NCBI RefSeq assembly: GCF_002288925.2
Contig: NW_022098076.1
Coordinates: 71,277,858 to 71,341,857 of the forward strand
Length of the DNA stretch: 64,000 nucleotides
Direction: 5' to 3'
Source: Delphinapterus leucas
Taxonomy: Eukaryota > Chordata > Mammalia > Artiodactyla > Monodontidae
The notes under the pieces were generated by a model, which had not been told where the DNA came from, did not search any database, and saw only the letters and a program-made list of their open reading frames with translations. Of this stretch, positions 35,139 through 47,832 are shown in pieces. How positions within the stretch are numbered: the stretch's first letter is position 1; each line of letters begins with the position of its first letter. Position numbers and translations under genes: made by a program.

Positions 35139-35720
35139 TCTAAGGTTTAGTTCTTACTTACGTAACGTTGCTGAGGGGCTGCAGTTACTCTACGACATCA
35201 GGAACATAGTTACATCTTATAACTCTGCCATCTTATACAAGTTACTTCCAAGGTTGCTATTACAATATAAGAAAACAGTGGAGGGGGAACATGACGTCTG
35301 AGAGATGGATGTTGGGATCACAATGTAAGAGAGAGGGATTCTGGTAACATTATCAGAGATTGAGAGAGAGAGATGCTGGTAACATGAAGTCAGAGAAAGA
35401 TTCTGGGGACATATTGCCGGAGGAAGGGATCCCTGCAACACCCTCAGAGGGATGCCAGAACACCCATCAGAGAAGGGATCCTGGGAACATCCCTTCAGAG
35501 AAAGCTGATGTACCAAGGCCTGTTATTACCTATCCGTGGGGTCCTTATTCAGAAGTTTAAGTGTGCAAAGGGAGGATCCTGAGATGTTTAAAGTATTAAA
35601 TGGTACAGACAGTAAATGTATTAATTCTCTGAGTAGTTGTGATTGTTTTAAATCTTATACTTGTTTAATTAAAGTTCATATTGTCTTTCTTTGGCTGGGA
35701 AAAAAACAAAAAACAAAAAA
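35139..35720 (+). repeat. Non-L1 segment with tandem repeats, ATTAAA signal and A-rich tail
   Basis: Sequence between the L1-B 5' end and an A-rich tract (35699-35722, a CAAAAAA-type tail). It contains a 27-bp tandem array (35285-35507), then a T-rich 3' part with ATTAAA (about 35668-35673) some 30 bases before the A tract. That layout fits either a retrocopied polyadenylated transcript or a decayed LTR-type element in plus orientation. I do not recognise the family, and no clear target duplication was found. It could also be transduced or pre-existing sequence beside L1-B. Confidence 0.45.
35285..35507 (+). repeat. Degenerate 27-29-bp tandem repeat, about 8 units
   Basis: Eight imperfect units with a shared pattern close to GGATNCTGGNAACAT followed by NNNGTCAGAGA. 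Unit starts are mostly 27-29 bp apart (one 35 bp with extra GA, one about 24 bp). The first unit contains TGACGTCT (35292-35299), one base from a cyclic-AMP response element; later units have lost it. Units of 27 bp keep a reading frame, so the plus frame 35360-35560 shows a loose nine-residue repeat (for example RDAGNMKSE, RDPGNIPSE). Confidence 0.75.
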
Positions 35721-35722
35721 CA

Positions 35723-37934
35723 CCCTGGCTTTTTAACTGTTTCAGCTCAGATGCAACGTAAGCCACTTCTGCTCATAGTTCAGTAGTCAGAACTAGTCAC
35801 ATGGCCCCAACATAACTGAAAGGGAGTCTGAGAAATGTGGAGGACCACATGACCTGTTGGATGAGTGCTGTTTCTTCCACAGTTGAAAATTACAAAATTC
35901 TGTATTTCTTTTAGAAATCCATCTAATTCAACAAGTATCTTTGAGCTCTGCAACAACACATTGTTGAATGTACAAAGTTACCTAAGACTTCCCTTTCTTC
36001 AGTGGATTAATTACTGTTATTTTAACATGCAGGTAATTATTAACCATTAACAGAATCACAAAAGGATCCTTTTTTGCCATGACAAACCCAGTCTCACTGA
36101 TATGAAAAAGGCTTGGTTTTCTATAGCTTATAAATTCCAAAATTTACCTGGGCAACATTCTACTCAGAAGCTGAGAAACAGAGAATACTGTGGTGATAAG
36201 ACCTCAGGACTTATAGCAATAATTAAAGTTTTAAAGTATTTATAACCACAAATGAATATGTGCTGTGATTAAAAGCAATGTTTTGGGCTTTAAAATTTTC
36301 AGATGCTATTTACCATGTGGAGACAAAGATGCTTAATAAGAGTGAGTGACATATGGGATTTGTTTTAAAATTTTTATTTTGGCAAATAAAGTAATGCTAG
36401 TTGCAGAAAAGATGACAGATACAGGTTTAAAGGGAAATAAAATAAAAATCTCCCTAATTCCATCACCCAAATATGACCTCTGTTAACATTTTGCCATAGT
36501 TGATATAATTTACTTAAATGGGCTCCTATTCCCTCAAACTGTATTTTTCCCTGTCCCCTGAATAGTATACCTTTCTATGTTACTGAATAATCCTTTATTG
36601 TTTCCAACATAATGCCATTGTAGGGATTGTTATAATATATTTAAGCATGACCCCCAAATCCTTCAATATTAAGGATGTTTGATGGATACTTGATTTTTGG
36701 CTGCCCATCATCACCTCCATCTTCACTTGGTAACAACCCATATTGTCTTTGGGGGAATTTCCTTTCTCCCAACTTTTGCAGGCTTGTTGAGAATATAAAC
36801 AAAGGTTCATGCTCATCCAATCTCCAAATTAGGTGAGTGTGTTTTCAGTTAATACATATAAAGTACAGAGAACATTATGTGACACTTAATAAGGATTCAA
36901 CAAAAAATATGAGCTATGACATGTCAGATGATCAAAGCCACTGCTCTTTCACAAATGGCAAACTGATGATTTCGCACATGGTGTCAGTCTAAATTAATAT
37001 GCTTCATGGTTTTCTTTTAGGATTCCTCTCATAGTTTACTGTGGAATAATTTAGGGAGGTAGGAAATTAAGGAAGGAAGCAAGAAAGTGAGGAAGGAAGG
37101 GAGGAAGGAAGGATTTATTGATGGAGTGAAAGATTTAATGTCATTAATTAACTTAATTTCAGAGACATACCTTGTAAGACCAAAGTATTTTCTGACCTGT
37201 TTCCATTTCTTTATCTTATCTATATCTGTACATTGTTGTAAATTGTCTTCACTCTTCTTACTCAAATCTATAAAATAGATTTAAGCTTCAAGAGCAGATA
37301 GCAAGTTCAGGGTAATATTTTCTTATTATATTGTGCCTCTTAAAGCAATAGCTTCTTTTCTTGTCCATTTCAAAATCCCTGTGTGAATATTTCATTTTAA
37401 TGTCTTCAAATTCCACTGAATAAAAAAGGCTTTGGTGTTTTTCCCAAGACCCTAAATCTATTTTTAACTTAGAGCTACTAACTTTTATCATATCATTTCA
37501 TATATTTTAAATGGTTATTGTGGTACTATTTGCCAAATAATACACTAAGTACTGACAAACCCCAAGTGTTCCGTATAATATTTGTCTCATGAAGGTCCTT
37601 CCTATAAATAAAATTTCTTCTCCCTTAACTTTCTCTATTTCCCCCCATTTTTCCACTTAAAAATATTTATTCAATACCATATTTGACATGATAATACCAT
37701 AAATAATCCATCACCTGGGTGGCACTCATTGAACTATGTTTCGGGCGCTCAGAGGAAGTAGGACAGTGACTAGAATAAGATATCATATTCTGAAGTCCAC
37801 AATCTATAACACCAAACTGCAAAGGGAATGAAAGCCACTAATGCTCAGATGTTCTGGAGTTTTGCTGAACACAGGATGTGGAATGAGATTAAATATTCAA
37901 CAACCATTATTGCAAACCAAGTCTGCCAGGACCC
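35723..37934. other. Unique sequence, no gene seen
   Basis: The first part (35740-35865, with AACTAGTCACATGGCCCC) resembles an old interspersed repeat I cannot name. The rest is AT-rich single-copy-looking sequence. Purine-rich (GGAA)n lies at 37054-37113. Frames at 36595-36816, 37029-37265 and 37288-37491 on the minus strand show no domain. Confidence 0.35.
37054..37113. repeat. (GGAA)n purine-rich repeat
   Basis: Imperfect AGGAAGGA-type repeat of about 60 bp on the plus strand. Homopurine tracts of this kind can form triplex structures; (GGAA)n is also a known ETS-factor binding substrate when long. Nothing else suggests function here. Confidence 0.8.
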
Positions 37935-38690
37935 CAGAGACAACAGTATTCAATAAGTATTTTTTAACACTTTCTATGAGCAAACCTCGGTGTTCATGGT
38001 GCTATAAGGCAAACACTGAAAAATATAACCTACCCTCCATGTAAAAACAAGATTACAATCCAGTAGTAAGATAAGTAAGTGACTATCTAAAGATAGACCA
38101 TGGTAAATACCATAAGAGAGACGCTTATAACTTGCCAGTCAGTAAGAGATCAAAGGAGGAAGCAAGTGCATCTGCTGAAGGCAAGGAGAGAGCAGGATTC
38201 AGCAGCAGCATGAACCTTGAATGACATTGGCTCCAGGCTCAAGTCTGATCATCTAATTTTACATGAGGGCTGGAAATCTGAATTTCTATGTGTAATATCC
38301 TTCTACAATGTTGAAATTTATTTTTAAAAAATCAGTGTGCCAACTTTAAGACAGCAGAGGCACTATATTCAGAAATATCATTAGAAGAAGCAGAACAGGA
38401 TTTGGAATCAGAATGTGGAAATCTTTGCAGCATTTACGATTTTATCCTTAAGAGAGTAGGAAATGGGGATAATTGAGGGGCTATTAAAAGAGACATGAAA
38501 TGAAATGGCTAAAACAATGCTTAAGAAAGCCAAGTTTAGCAGCAGTAGGTAGATTGGATTGGAAGGCTGAACTGAAAGGAAAGAAGTCGATTAGGAGACT
38601 GTTGCAATGGATCAATAAGAAAGTGATCAGGGTGATAGAAGTGACAATGGAGAATAAGGCAGAGATGGTGGTTAGAATGTAGAAACACAT
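37935..38690 (-). repeat. LINE-2 remnant, minus orientation
   Basis: Complement of an L2 3' portion: ATTCAATAAGTATTTTTTAAC (the inverted AATAAATATTTGTTGAAT end), CTACCCTCCATG, then far downstream 'TTAGGAGACTGTTGCAATGG' and 'GGTGATAGAAGTGACAATGG', which are typical inverted L2 text. Old and gapped. Confidence 0.65.
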
Positions 38691-41069
38691 GCAAAGTTCA
38701 CAGCATGCTGCTCACGCTAACTCTTCCTAACATAATGCAATTTCATTTGAAAATTCATTTTTTGAAAAGCAGGCTAGCCCCTTCATATATATATATTCCC
38801 TGGTACTCAGTAGCAATTAAAATAAACGTTCAACTATTTAAAATAATACTAACTACTGGAGTACATAATCACTTATTTTTTATATACAGAATCTCCCCCA
38901 CTGACTTCCCTTGCCAATCCTATTCACCTCCCTCTTCATGACTGCTCCATGAAAAGTAAGACGTCAAATTACATAGTGCCAAATGTTTACACCGTATCAG
39001 AGATATTTTGCAGAGAAGAGAGGATTTCCACCAAACCTTTGGTGGAACAATTATTTGTTGGAACAACCCCTTGGTGAGAGTTACTCTGTCCTCATTGCCC
39101 TTGTAACTGTTTACAGCTAACTTTTGGTCCTGATATAGGTAAAGAAATACAGACATATTCTCTAATAAATATGTTTATATACACACACTATAAATATACT
39201 ATAGATAAGCTATAGCTACTGTTCTAACATCTAAGCTTTTTTTTTTCTCATTTTGTTGATTTCATAGTACCAAGTAGGGCATGTTTTCATTACTACCACT
39301 TAATAAATGTGTGTTATGGTACAATTAATTTCTGATATTCTAAGTAACCCCTCCCCGTGCCAAAATATCTGGATTAAAGTGACCTTATTCAGAAACATAA
39401 GTGAGGGTGAGACAAGAAAAGCTGTATTCTCTCATCTAACTCTTTTTATTACCTTTTAAATCTGAAGCATCTAACTTCCTCCTCCCTTCAGGTGGCCTGA
39501 GCCATGACTAAGGCGTCGTGGTTGTTTGCTATGTACCTTCAGGTATGCCCTCATGGGGATTTGCAACTCAATAGCTTCGATTTGGACTAGGGAAATACTA
39601 CCAGTTTTTTCATTTCATTTAATTTGCATCTCTTAGGTGTCCTCTGTATCCAAGAGAGTCAGGCAACTTAGACAGACAGAGGGGTAAATCAATTGCCTGG
39701 ATTTTGTACTATATAATAGAGAAGACAACTCTAGAAAAGTTTAAGAACAGATGTTAAGTGTTATAATCAGCGATTTTAGCCATAAAGAATTATAGTTCCT
39801 ATAGGACTCTTGGGCTGAGTCAAGAAGATAAAATGGCTGCAAGAAGTAGCTGAAAGTTGGCGAAATAATTAACTTGTTGCCCTCTCTATCCAGAGGTTTT
39901 ACTTATGTTGATTTCCACATGAAAGTTAAGACACCTGCCAAAACCCCACAACTTTTCCTTTGACATAGTTGCTGTAGAGTTTCTCAGACGAGAACCAACC
40001 AGTAAACCAACCAAAAGGTTCAGTTGCTTCCTTAGCCACACCTGGTTGAAAGAAACCTGACATCCTTTATGAAACCTGGCTCATCTCAAGTGCATCTTAT
40101 CTCTCAACACGACCGTGAACTTTGTAGTTTCTGCCTTTATGCTGAGTCAGGCATTCTCTTCATATCCTAGCTAGTTAAATTCGCTGTTGTGCCTTCAAAA
40201 TTTCACGCTGTACAATTCTAATCCAGTAGCAACGAGTGATCTAGAAGAGAAATCTTCCCATTTTAGTTATAGCAAAGAACTTTGATTGCACAACCATCCA
40301 TTATTTTTCATGAAAGTTACTGGACCTTTAAACCGTGAAACCACATCTCTTTTAAGTAGCAGCTTTTTAACATCTATAGCAAAAGAAAATTTAGGGATCT
40401 CAAACTGTTGCAGTTATTAAAGTAGTTAGCTCCCTTTCGAATCTTTACTTTCGCAAATTTTTCTCTGCTTGATGTTTTAGGTGCCCAAGTACACAGAACA
40501 TAAAACACTGAGTAGCATTGAGTGGTACAATAAAAAGGGTATAATATAAACAAAGAGAAATAAAAGGAAATAATTAAGGAAAAACAATAGTAGCATATAC
40601 CAAAACAACTGCTTGTTTTTTGTTGTTTCAAGCCAGATAATCTTGGGAAAGAGACAAATAATCTTGGGAAGGAACGGTAATATGGGGGAATGGGGAGTGG
40701 GGTGCAGAGGAATAAAAGAGTTACCCTAGAAAGTACAAACCTCTCTGGTCAACAACTAGAAGACTGTTGACTAGACTACAAATTCTATTTCTTGGAGGGA
40801 AACGATAACCTATTTTCCAATAAACATTGATATATTAGTTTAAATTTAAGAATGATAAAACTAAGTTACTTTCTGTGACTATTCTGTTTCAGCGAATTGA
40901 ATAGCAAAATAATTTTCTGATGAATGAAAGCTGTTCTTTCTTTGTAAGTTTATATGTGTTGTCATCAGATAACCTCCTTTCCAAAATAATTTCAAGCAAA
41001 GGTAGCAAAATAATGAGGAAATAACTCTGAACTTTGAGACCAGAGATTTCTTTGAGGCTGGATCTCTGT
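38691..41069. other. Unique sequence, no gene seen
   Basis: AT-rich sequence without recognised exons, RNA genes or repeats. Frames at 38705-38941 (plus), 38920-39156 and 40374-40631 (minus) lack domains. An ATATAT run lies at about 38788-38797. Confidence 0.35.
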
Positions 41070-41235
41070 CTATTATTGTATATTCTTGACTGATCATTTA
41101 AGTTCTTCAGCTTCAGTTTCATCTACTAGATCAAACGGAAAAACCTTCAAAGCCAAGAAGCCAAGCGATACCCACCTTTGTATCCCCAGCATCTAACAGA
41201 GTGCCAGGCACAAAAAGGATTTTAATAAGTGTATA
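41070..41235 (+). repeat. MIR SINE remnant
   Basis: Plus-strand MIR: 'GACTGATCATTTAAGTTCTTCAGCTTCAGTTTCATCTACT' pattern (decayed 'TTAACCTCTCTGAGCCTCAGTTTCCTCATCT') and 'TAACAGAGTGCCAGGCACAA', ending AATAAGTG. The middle is atypical, so it could be MIR joined to an L2 tail. Confidence 0.55.
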
Positions 41236-41472
41236 TTTAAAAAATAAATTTAAAAATGGGGATAAAATAATTTACTTTACAATGTGATTACAGCAATCAA
41301 AAAAGTAATCAAATGCAATCATTTTTAAATCTGTAAATTATGCATAAATATAAAATATTTCATTATTATCTCATGAACAAAAAAATTTATTTTGTATTGT
41401 ATACAGTCTTATAAGCAACCTGATTTATTTTTCTTGAATAGACTCTCAGTACATGTGTGTGTATTTGTGTGT

Positions 41473-41511
41473 GTATATATATATTATTTATATATATATA
41501 TATATATATAA
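41473..41511. repeat. (TA)n microsatellite
   Basis: Alternating TA with one TTAT interruption, preceded by a short (GT)n run (about 41455-41474). Confidence 0.9.
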
Positions 41512-41934
41512 AATTCAATTGATCTAAGCCTGCATGTCCTCACCAGTAAATTTAAGAATTGTAGACTTGTGTTAATTATCTTCAATAATTTCTGGTGGGC
41601 AATCAACTTATGATCTAATGTTTTATATGAATATTAGATACACTTACATAAGATGAAATATTAAGTAAGTTATTAGAATTTTTTTTTATCTAAGTGATAT
41701 TTTTAAGTAAACATCAAGGTCATACAGTTCTTTTTAACCTCATGGAATGCTCAGTTTATTGTAATGCAGAAACCAACATTTCAATAAACTATCAAAATAC
41801 AAAAATCAAATTACAAAAAACTATCAAAATTTACCAAAATAAATTATCAAAAATTACAGAAAACCAAAATTTCAAAAATCCTGTCAAATATTTTTATTGA
41901 TCATTGACTGACATCCTCAAACAATTTGAAAAGG

Positions 41935-42480
41935 GTGTTTAGAAGTGTAGAAATTCCCTGAACTCAAGGAATTTGCAGTCTAATTGATGAAACCAAACCA
42001 TCCTATAAGAGAAGTAGCAATTAATTCAAGACAGACTATAACTAAATATCAGGAGTTATATAGACTCTAAATGCTATAGAGATTCAGATAAGTGCTTTGG
42101 AAAAACAAAAAAGGGAAGACATGTCAAGAAAATGAAACTTGAAAGATAAATAAAACTTGACAAAAGACAGTGAGAAGGACCTTCCAGGCAGAGGGTATAA
42201 ATCAAGCTGTGGAAGTAGAAAAAACCTGATTTGTTCATTGAAAGTGAAGAAATCAAATCTGACCAAAAAACAAGCATATGTTTTGGGAAATAATAGGAAA
42301 TAAGATTGGTAGGAAAAAGGGGGAAACACAACATAGGAATTCCTTGAAGAACTGTAAATAGAGGAATAATATATTGGCATGTGGTAAGCCCAGAATTGAG
42401 GAGAACAGCTAGGAAGGAGTTGCAGTCACTAATGTGGTAACCATGGGAATGGAGAAAACGCAGTGTAAGAGACGAATCTC
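41935..42480 (-). repeat. LINE-2 remnant, minus orientation
   Basis: Inverted L2 text: 'CCTGAACTCAAGGAATTTGC' (decayed 'CCTGCCCTCAAGGAGCTTAC'), then 'ATAAGTGCTTTGG', 'AGAAGGACCTTCCAGGCAGAGGG' and 'GTGGAAGTAGAAA'. The 146-codon minus frame covering 42074-42514 is non-coding L2-derived sequence with biased composition. Confidence 0.65.
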
Positions 42481-42514
42481 TGCATGTATAACTAATAAAT
42501 GATCCCTCATTCAT

Positions 42515-43984
42515 CTTCAGTCAACCTAAAGGCATGTCTATTCTTATCTTTCGACCCAGTGACATAATTTTTCAGGCACTAGATGTCACTGTTCCACTTA
42601 AGCAAAATAAAATCTAGTTATTCTGAAGCCACAATTGCATCTACCTAATAATTACATCTACCTCTATGTAGCTCTGAGTCTGCTTTACTTGGTCCAGATA
42701 ATTTCAAAATAAACCTAGGGATTAGTACCTACTGCAGTCTGAAGAAAAACCAGCTCTGAAGTTCTCTTTGACATTTTCTTAAAGTCTTCCTTTTTTGTAA
42801 AGAACAAATACAACAAAATTATTAAAATGTTTTTAATTCAACAGGGAAATAAAGAATTTATACCACTGGAAAATTTCTACTAGTAGAAAATGGTTTGGCT
42901 AATTTCTATAAAAACAAAATAAAACAAAACTAACATCATTTCTTCACAATGAGTCCATATTTGATTTGATTATAAACCTACCTATAGAGAATCCTATATA
43001 ATTTTCTTTTATCTGTTCAGCATCCCACAGTTGGACATTTGACCTCCTTTTTGAAATTCCTCTTTGGGCTTATCATGAAAGTATAGTCAGTCTCACACTA
43101 AAAACAGCCTAAAGGACTAATCTGTTCGCTGTCTGCTGACTCAAGTTTGATCAACGGGACACTGTTTGGGACTTTGACTCTTGAGTGATGCAAAGATATG
43201 GGATTGTTGGAAGTATTTCTTTAGGAGCAATGGGGGTGCTATCCTGATACTGACCAGACTGACTGTTCCCAGTAAAGGCTGTCTCTGCACTTCCTGTGGC
43301 CGATCGCTCTAGTGTCCTCATGACTCCTGGGTGTTCCCAAGCCTGGCTCTCCAGCTTCTGGTTGACTCCATGAGACTCCCACCCCAATACCACCACAACC
43401 CCAAGACACACATACAAACACATACAGACCCACACATATAATAGCACTACAATAAATATCCTTTTCTTTATGGTAGCCAGGGTCAGTTTCTGTTGCCTGC
43501 AATCACACAAGACAAAACAAAAACCTAAATTCACAGCATGCAGAACAATGCAAATATTGTGCTGGTATTAAACTACCAGCTTTGTCTTGTCAAGTTCATG
43601 CTTGCTGAACCTCTAAGGACTGGGAGAAATACAAAGGAAAGGGTTCTCAAAAAAGAAAAAGTTCAGACTGCAATTCTGAACTCTAGCATCCTTTTCTTCT
43701 AGAAGTGTTCAGGTACTTAATTATCCTCAACCTCTAAGGTTCTAGTTTTTGGACATCAGTCTTTGGACACCCTAGTTGGTATTTCCATGAGAAATATGAA
43801 GTAACTGAAAGGCTAGAATTTTTTTAACTACTGGCAATATAGTCAGTTACCAAAGCATCCCCAGAAGCTGCAAGAATGCAGGTTGGCATTTTAGAATTGA
43901 CAAAGGGCCCAGCAGCAAAGAAAGAAAATTAGTTTGGAAGCAGTTTCCTGCCCCAATCCTAGATGTTATGATTTCTTTCTGAGA
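42515..43984. other. Unique sequence, no gene assigned
   Basis: Contains the minus-strand frame 43151-43534 (127 codons), the best non-repeat frame in this half of the window. It has a hydrophobic stretch (IVVLLYVWVCMCLYVCLGVVVVL) that comes from a CA-rich plus-strand tract (43405-43445) rather than from a recognisable membrane protein. The remaining sequence (43200-43380) has the look of an old interspersed repeat. No gene is called. Confidence 0.4.
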
Positions 43985-44185
43985 GATGACCTGGTATGGT
44001 AGAAAGGTCACAGACTTTACCTATAGGTTTTCCATTCCTAACTCAGCTATTTGTTAGATGTATTAACTTTGATAATTTAGTATAATTCTCAGTTTTGTTT
44101 TTTTCAAACAGAAAAATAATGCTGCTTCTAAGGGTGGCTGTGAAGTAGATGTAAAGTTCCTTGCAAGGAGTAAAGTATAAATGCA
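43985..44185 (+). repeat. MIR SINE remnant
   Basis: Head 'GACCTGGTATGGTAGAAAGG', body 'TCCATTCCTAACTCAGCTAT', 'ATAATTCTCAGTTTTG', then 'GTGAAGTAGATGTAAAG' and TGCAAGG; order and spacing match MIR. Confidence 0.6.
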
Positions 44186-45849
44186 ATCTCATGTCCTCTT
44201 TTCTGTCTCTCCCCTCACTCCTAACCTACCCCAGGAAACCTGTTCTGGAGGCCTCAGATGTGGATACCTGGAAATAGATGACTAAAAGTGAAGTGAGCAT
44301 GAAAAACACCCACACATTAAGCACCTGGAGACAGTCGTAGAATTACAAATTTTTGGAGCTTGAGAGAATCTTATTGATCTTATACATATGTGAAAGGAAC
44401 CAATGCTCAGAATTTTAGTTTTTTCCAAGGCCACAGCTAATTCATAACTAGAAGCATGTAAGTGCCTTATTTCACAAAAATTTCCAATCAATAGTTTTAT
44501 ATTACTAAAAAACACGACCTGAAAATCTGATGCACTGAAAGGTACTTGTGATATAATGACACTTGCCTAGAGAATCTGCATTTTAAACTACTGACAGAGA
44601 GATAAGTATACAATATTATATTTGGGTGATATTTTTTTTTCGCACGGGGATCATTCCTACCTGTCCTCAATTAACATAAGGCATGTGTCCACCTATGTGA
44701 ACAGGTGCAACTACTTGAGTCTGAAGAGACTGCAAAGATAGAAGTGTCTGGAGGCTCATTTCTTTTCCTTTTCATACTATTTTGGTTTAAAAATATTAGA
44801 AAATACAAAAATATAAAAGTCTTTTCTAATTTGACCACCAAGGAATAACAACTGTTAAGTCATTGCTTTCCCTTGGCCTCACATTCTCTTTTTCCTGCTC
44901 TTTCTCCCTCTGTAATATATGAATATTTCACAAAAATGTGATGTTTCACAATCTTTCCCACTTAGTCCAGACTTACGGAAGGCTTAATTTGAAGTGAATA
45001 ATAGCCAGCAAACCTATAGGACTTCATAGCTTAAAAGTACTTTCTGGTACGTTATCTTTTACACTTTATGACCACAGGTCTTTGGGGAAGAAGGGACAGC
45101 AGATTATGTTTAGAAAAGAAAACAATGGTAGAGTTACATCAACAAACACAAGTCCTTCTTTCTATGCAAGAGGATCATTCTGGAGAAGAAAATACTAGCA
45201 CAGTGCAAAGAGTGGCTATGTGTTCTTTACATCAAAAAGTAAGGTGTCCTTACCCAACGAAAATTGATTTTTTCAAGGAAAAAGACACCTACAATACATG
45301 TTCAAATAAAGACTGCAAGACAGAATTCAAAACAGAATTTATAATGCCCTGCAGCCCTGAGATCTCCCTATGCTGTACAAATGTGATATTGATCTCTACA
45401 GTAAAGTAATATTAATGGTCTCAGAAAGGAAAAATAATTTTAAATCTTATGTGCATACTAATTTAGAAATATAGAGATTAAAAAAGGAGAGAAAGAGTGG
45501 AAGTCAAAGGTATTGAACTTTAAGTGTTACTGTCTAGTTGATTATTGGAGTGGGTACTGTTCAGTGTTGCCTTATTTCAAATCTTTTTAAAAATGTGGAT
45601 ATATTCCAGAGGCTAGGAATCACATCTATCTTGTACACTGGTGTATCTCTAATACCTCAGTGTATCTCTCATACTAAGCACAAGCCTGCAAAAAAGGAGC
45701 TTAGCAAATATAGTCAACCAATTAAGATAACTTAATTAAGATAACTTGGTAACTTATAGTTACCAATTAAGAAGAACAGAAGTACCTCAAACAGCCCATA
45801 TTCCAAAATTAACATTTTTATGACTTTGAAATGAATGTTTAATTTGTTT
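44186..45849. other. Unique sequence, no gene seen
   Basis: No recognised exon. The plus frame 45068-45409 (113 codons) is without domains. A segment 44330-44480 ('AGCTTGAGAGAATCTTATTG', 'CAAGGCCACAGCTAATTCAT') looks like an inverted old MIR. At 45719-45780 short direct (AATTAAGATAACTT) and inverted (GGTAACTTATAGTTACC) repeats occur. Confidence 0.35.
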
Positions 45850-46050
45850 TAATTATGCATCAATTAATGAACACACAATATTTATTGAGACTCTATTTTC
45901 TGCAATATGATATATCCGAAGGGAAAACACACACTATTCCTGCCCTCCAAGAGCACATTCCCTGGTTAAGAAATGTGTCTGATAGGCTGAAAAATGCACA
46001 TCTGAAAGGAAATAATGAATCCATCATTTTGCTTTTCATTGATGGACACT
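45850..46050 (-). repeat. LINE-2 3' end remnant, minus orientation
   Basis: Opens 'CATCAATTAATGAACACACAATATTTATTGAGACTCTA' (inverted L2 end), then 'CTATTCCTGCCCTCCAAGAG' (inverted 'CTCCTTGGAGGGCAGG' type text). Ancient. Confidence 0.65.
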
Positions 46051-47832
46051 TCCCTAACCTTAACTTCATTCGGGGATTGTATGACTATGTATGACTATGC
46101 TTTCAGGTCACTTACTGTAAAGTAGCTTTAAATTTATGTGAACAAAATGCATCCAGGACTTCAAGGGAAATCGGGTCAAACTGTGTGTGCCAAATGGACC
46201 TCTAAACCTATGGTAAAAAAAAAAAAGGTGGATAAAACACTGTGTGTCCTAGAGTGGAGACGGCCAAGAGAGGCAGGAAACACAAAGAGAGAAGATCAAA
46301 GGTTATAAAACACATACTTACTTATCTGATAATTTACCTATGATTTTCCCTGCTGGTCGATGTGAGTTAGCTGACAATGAAATGGGATAAAGTACCTAAG
46401 GTTCTTAACTCTTACACAGGGCCTGAGTGGAAAAATGTTAACTTGTTGTATGTGTGTTAGAGCATATAAACTGTGTTGAAACAGGTATTAAAGTCTAGGG
46501 CCAGGAATCATTTTGAAATGGTCTTTAAGTCTATACTGTTTCTCTTATCCTCTCAAATGAAATTTCTCTGTCTTTTCTGTTTTTATGTGTATTCATCACC
46601 TGTTCTGCCATACTGAAGACCAGACCAAATGGCCTTTTTTGATTAATGGCATAGGGACTAATGGCTGATAAAGAAAATCATTTATTAATTGCTACAGATA
46701 GAAAGCTAAGTATGGATTTTCAGGTACAGTAGCCTGTACTAACTCTGCCCACAAGGAAGATAAGGCCTTAGAGAGAAGTTGATGGAACATTTGCAGAAAA
46801 AGATCAATGTTAACAATGTTATGGTATTCCTTAGCACGGGTGGTACAAAGGTCATATAGATGCTCAGCCAAAGAAGAAAACCATAAAAATTTCCTGAAAG
46901 GGCAAGGCCAATACTTATTTTTAAAATTAAATATAAGGTAATGCTGAAGACTTTTATATGTTCTGCCAGTGGATGTATGTATTTGATGTATTTGTGTGCC
47001 TTTGTCAAGATGAATACAGCCAACTAAACAGCTCTGTTTTCTCAGGTACCTTGTTTAAACTGTTTTGTTCTAATCTTTTTAAGATAATGACACAGAATCT
47101 CTTAAAATCCAATTTCCTGTTCATGCTCCTAAAAACCCTTGATGTTTGTCTATGATCAATTTATTCAAAAGACAGAAATTTATTTATTTATTTATTTATC
47201 ACAGCTTCTCATGCATAAAACTCAAATCATTAGAAAAAGATTGAGTTAAAAGAGTTTTAAAAAATCCACCTCTTGGGAAATGAAGTTTAGCCTTAGAATG
47301 GATTCTATGGGAGATAAGGAACATGATGGTGACTTACCTTCTCATGCCCAAGCTACATTTAGAATCAATATTTAAAACTTTCTAGTGAAAATTTGAAATA
47401 CAATGATCAATCATCGGTTGTGGTATGAAGAAGGAATTAAAAATGTGTGTTTCATTTTGGGATTATGCCATATACATTTCCTCATGTAGGGTTCCTTAGT
47501 TCCTCAATTACTCTTCCTCTCCACCTTTCAATCAATGCTATTGAACCCACTGATCTCTGATGAGTTCTTTTTACTGGACTCCTTACTTGGCCCAAATTGC
47601 TCCTGTCTATCTCTGGAATTATAGGTACTCTGCTATGGGTCAGGACACTTGGTCACAAGCAAATATCAAGGCCAGAAAAGAATGGCCAGGAGTATTCGGG
47701 GAGAAGATAGTTAAAATCTCTGTGGTCCTTGAGAATGTACCCACTACATTCCTCTATAGGACTCCATTCTTCCCACCATAAGTAAATTCTTTATCTGTGT
47801 ATAAATTCAACCACATCAGAAAGTCCCTGATG
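46051..47832. other. Unique sequence, no gene seen
   Basis: No exon or RNA gene recognised. Includes a TATGACTATG tandem duplication (about 46079-46099), a (TTTA)5 run (47179-47199) and AT-rich frames without domains (46739-47023 minus, 47560-47781 plus). Confidence 0.35.

Noticed and set aside
35285..35507. CRISPR-like array
   Set aside because: Units are contiguous degenerate tandem repeats without unique spacers, in vertebrate DNA.
41785..41890. Repeated ACTATCAAAATTACAAAA-like words as a possible satellite
   Set aside because: Very A-rich, irregular spacing and only a few units; compatible with low-complexity drift.
42074..42514. 146-codon minus-strand frame as a secreted protein candidate
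   Set aside because: The sequence aligns with inverted LINE-2 text; the Phe/Ser/Leu richness comes from that strand's T-rich composition.
43151..43534. 127-codon minus-strand frame with a hydrophobic stretch, as a possible membrane protein gene
   Set aside because: The hydrophobic run is the translation of a CA-rich tract on the other strand; no domain, no promoter or splice context, and flanking sequence looks like an old repeat.
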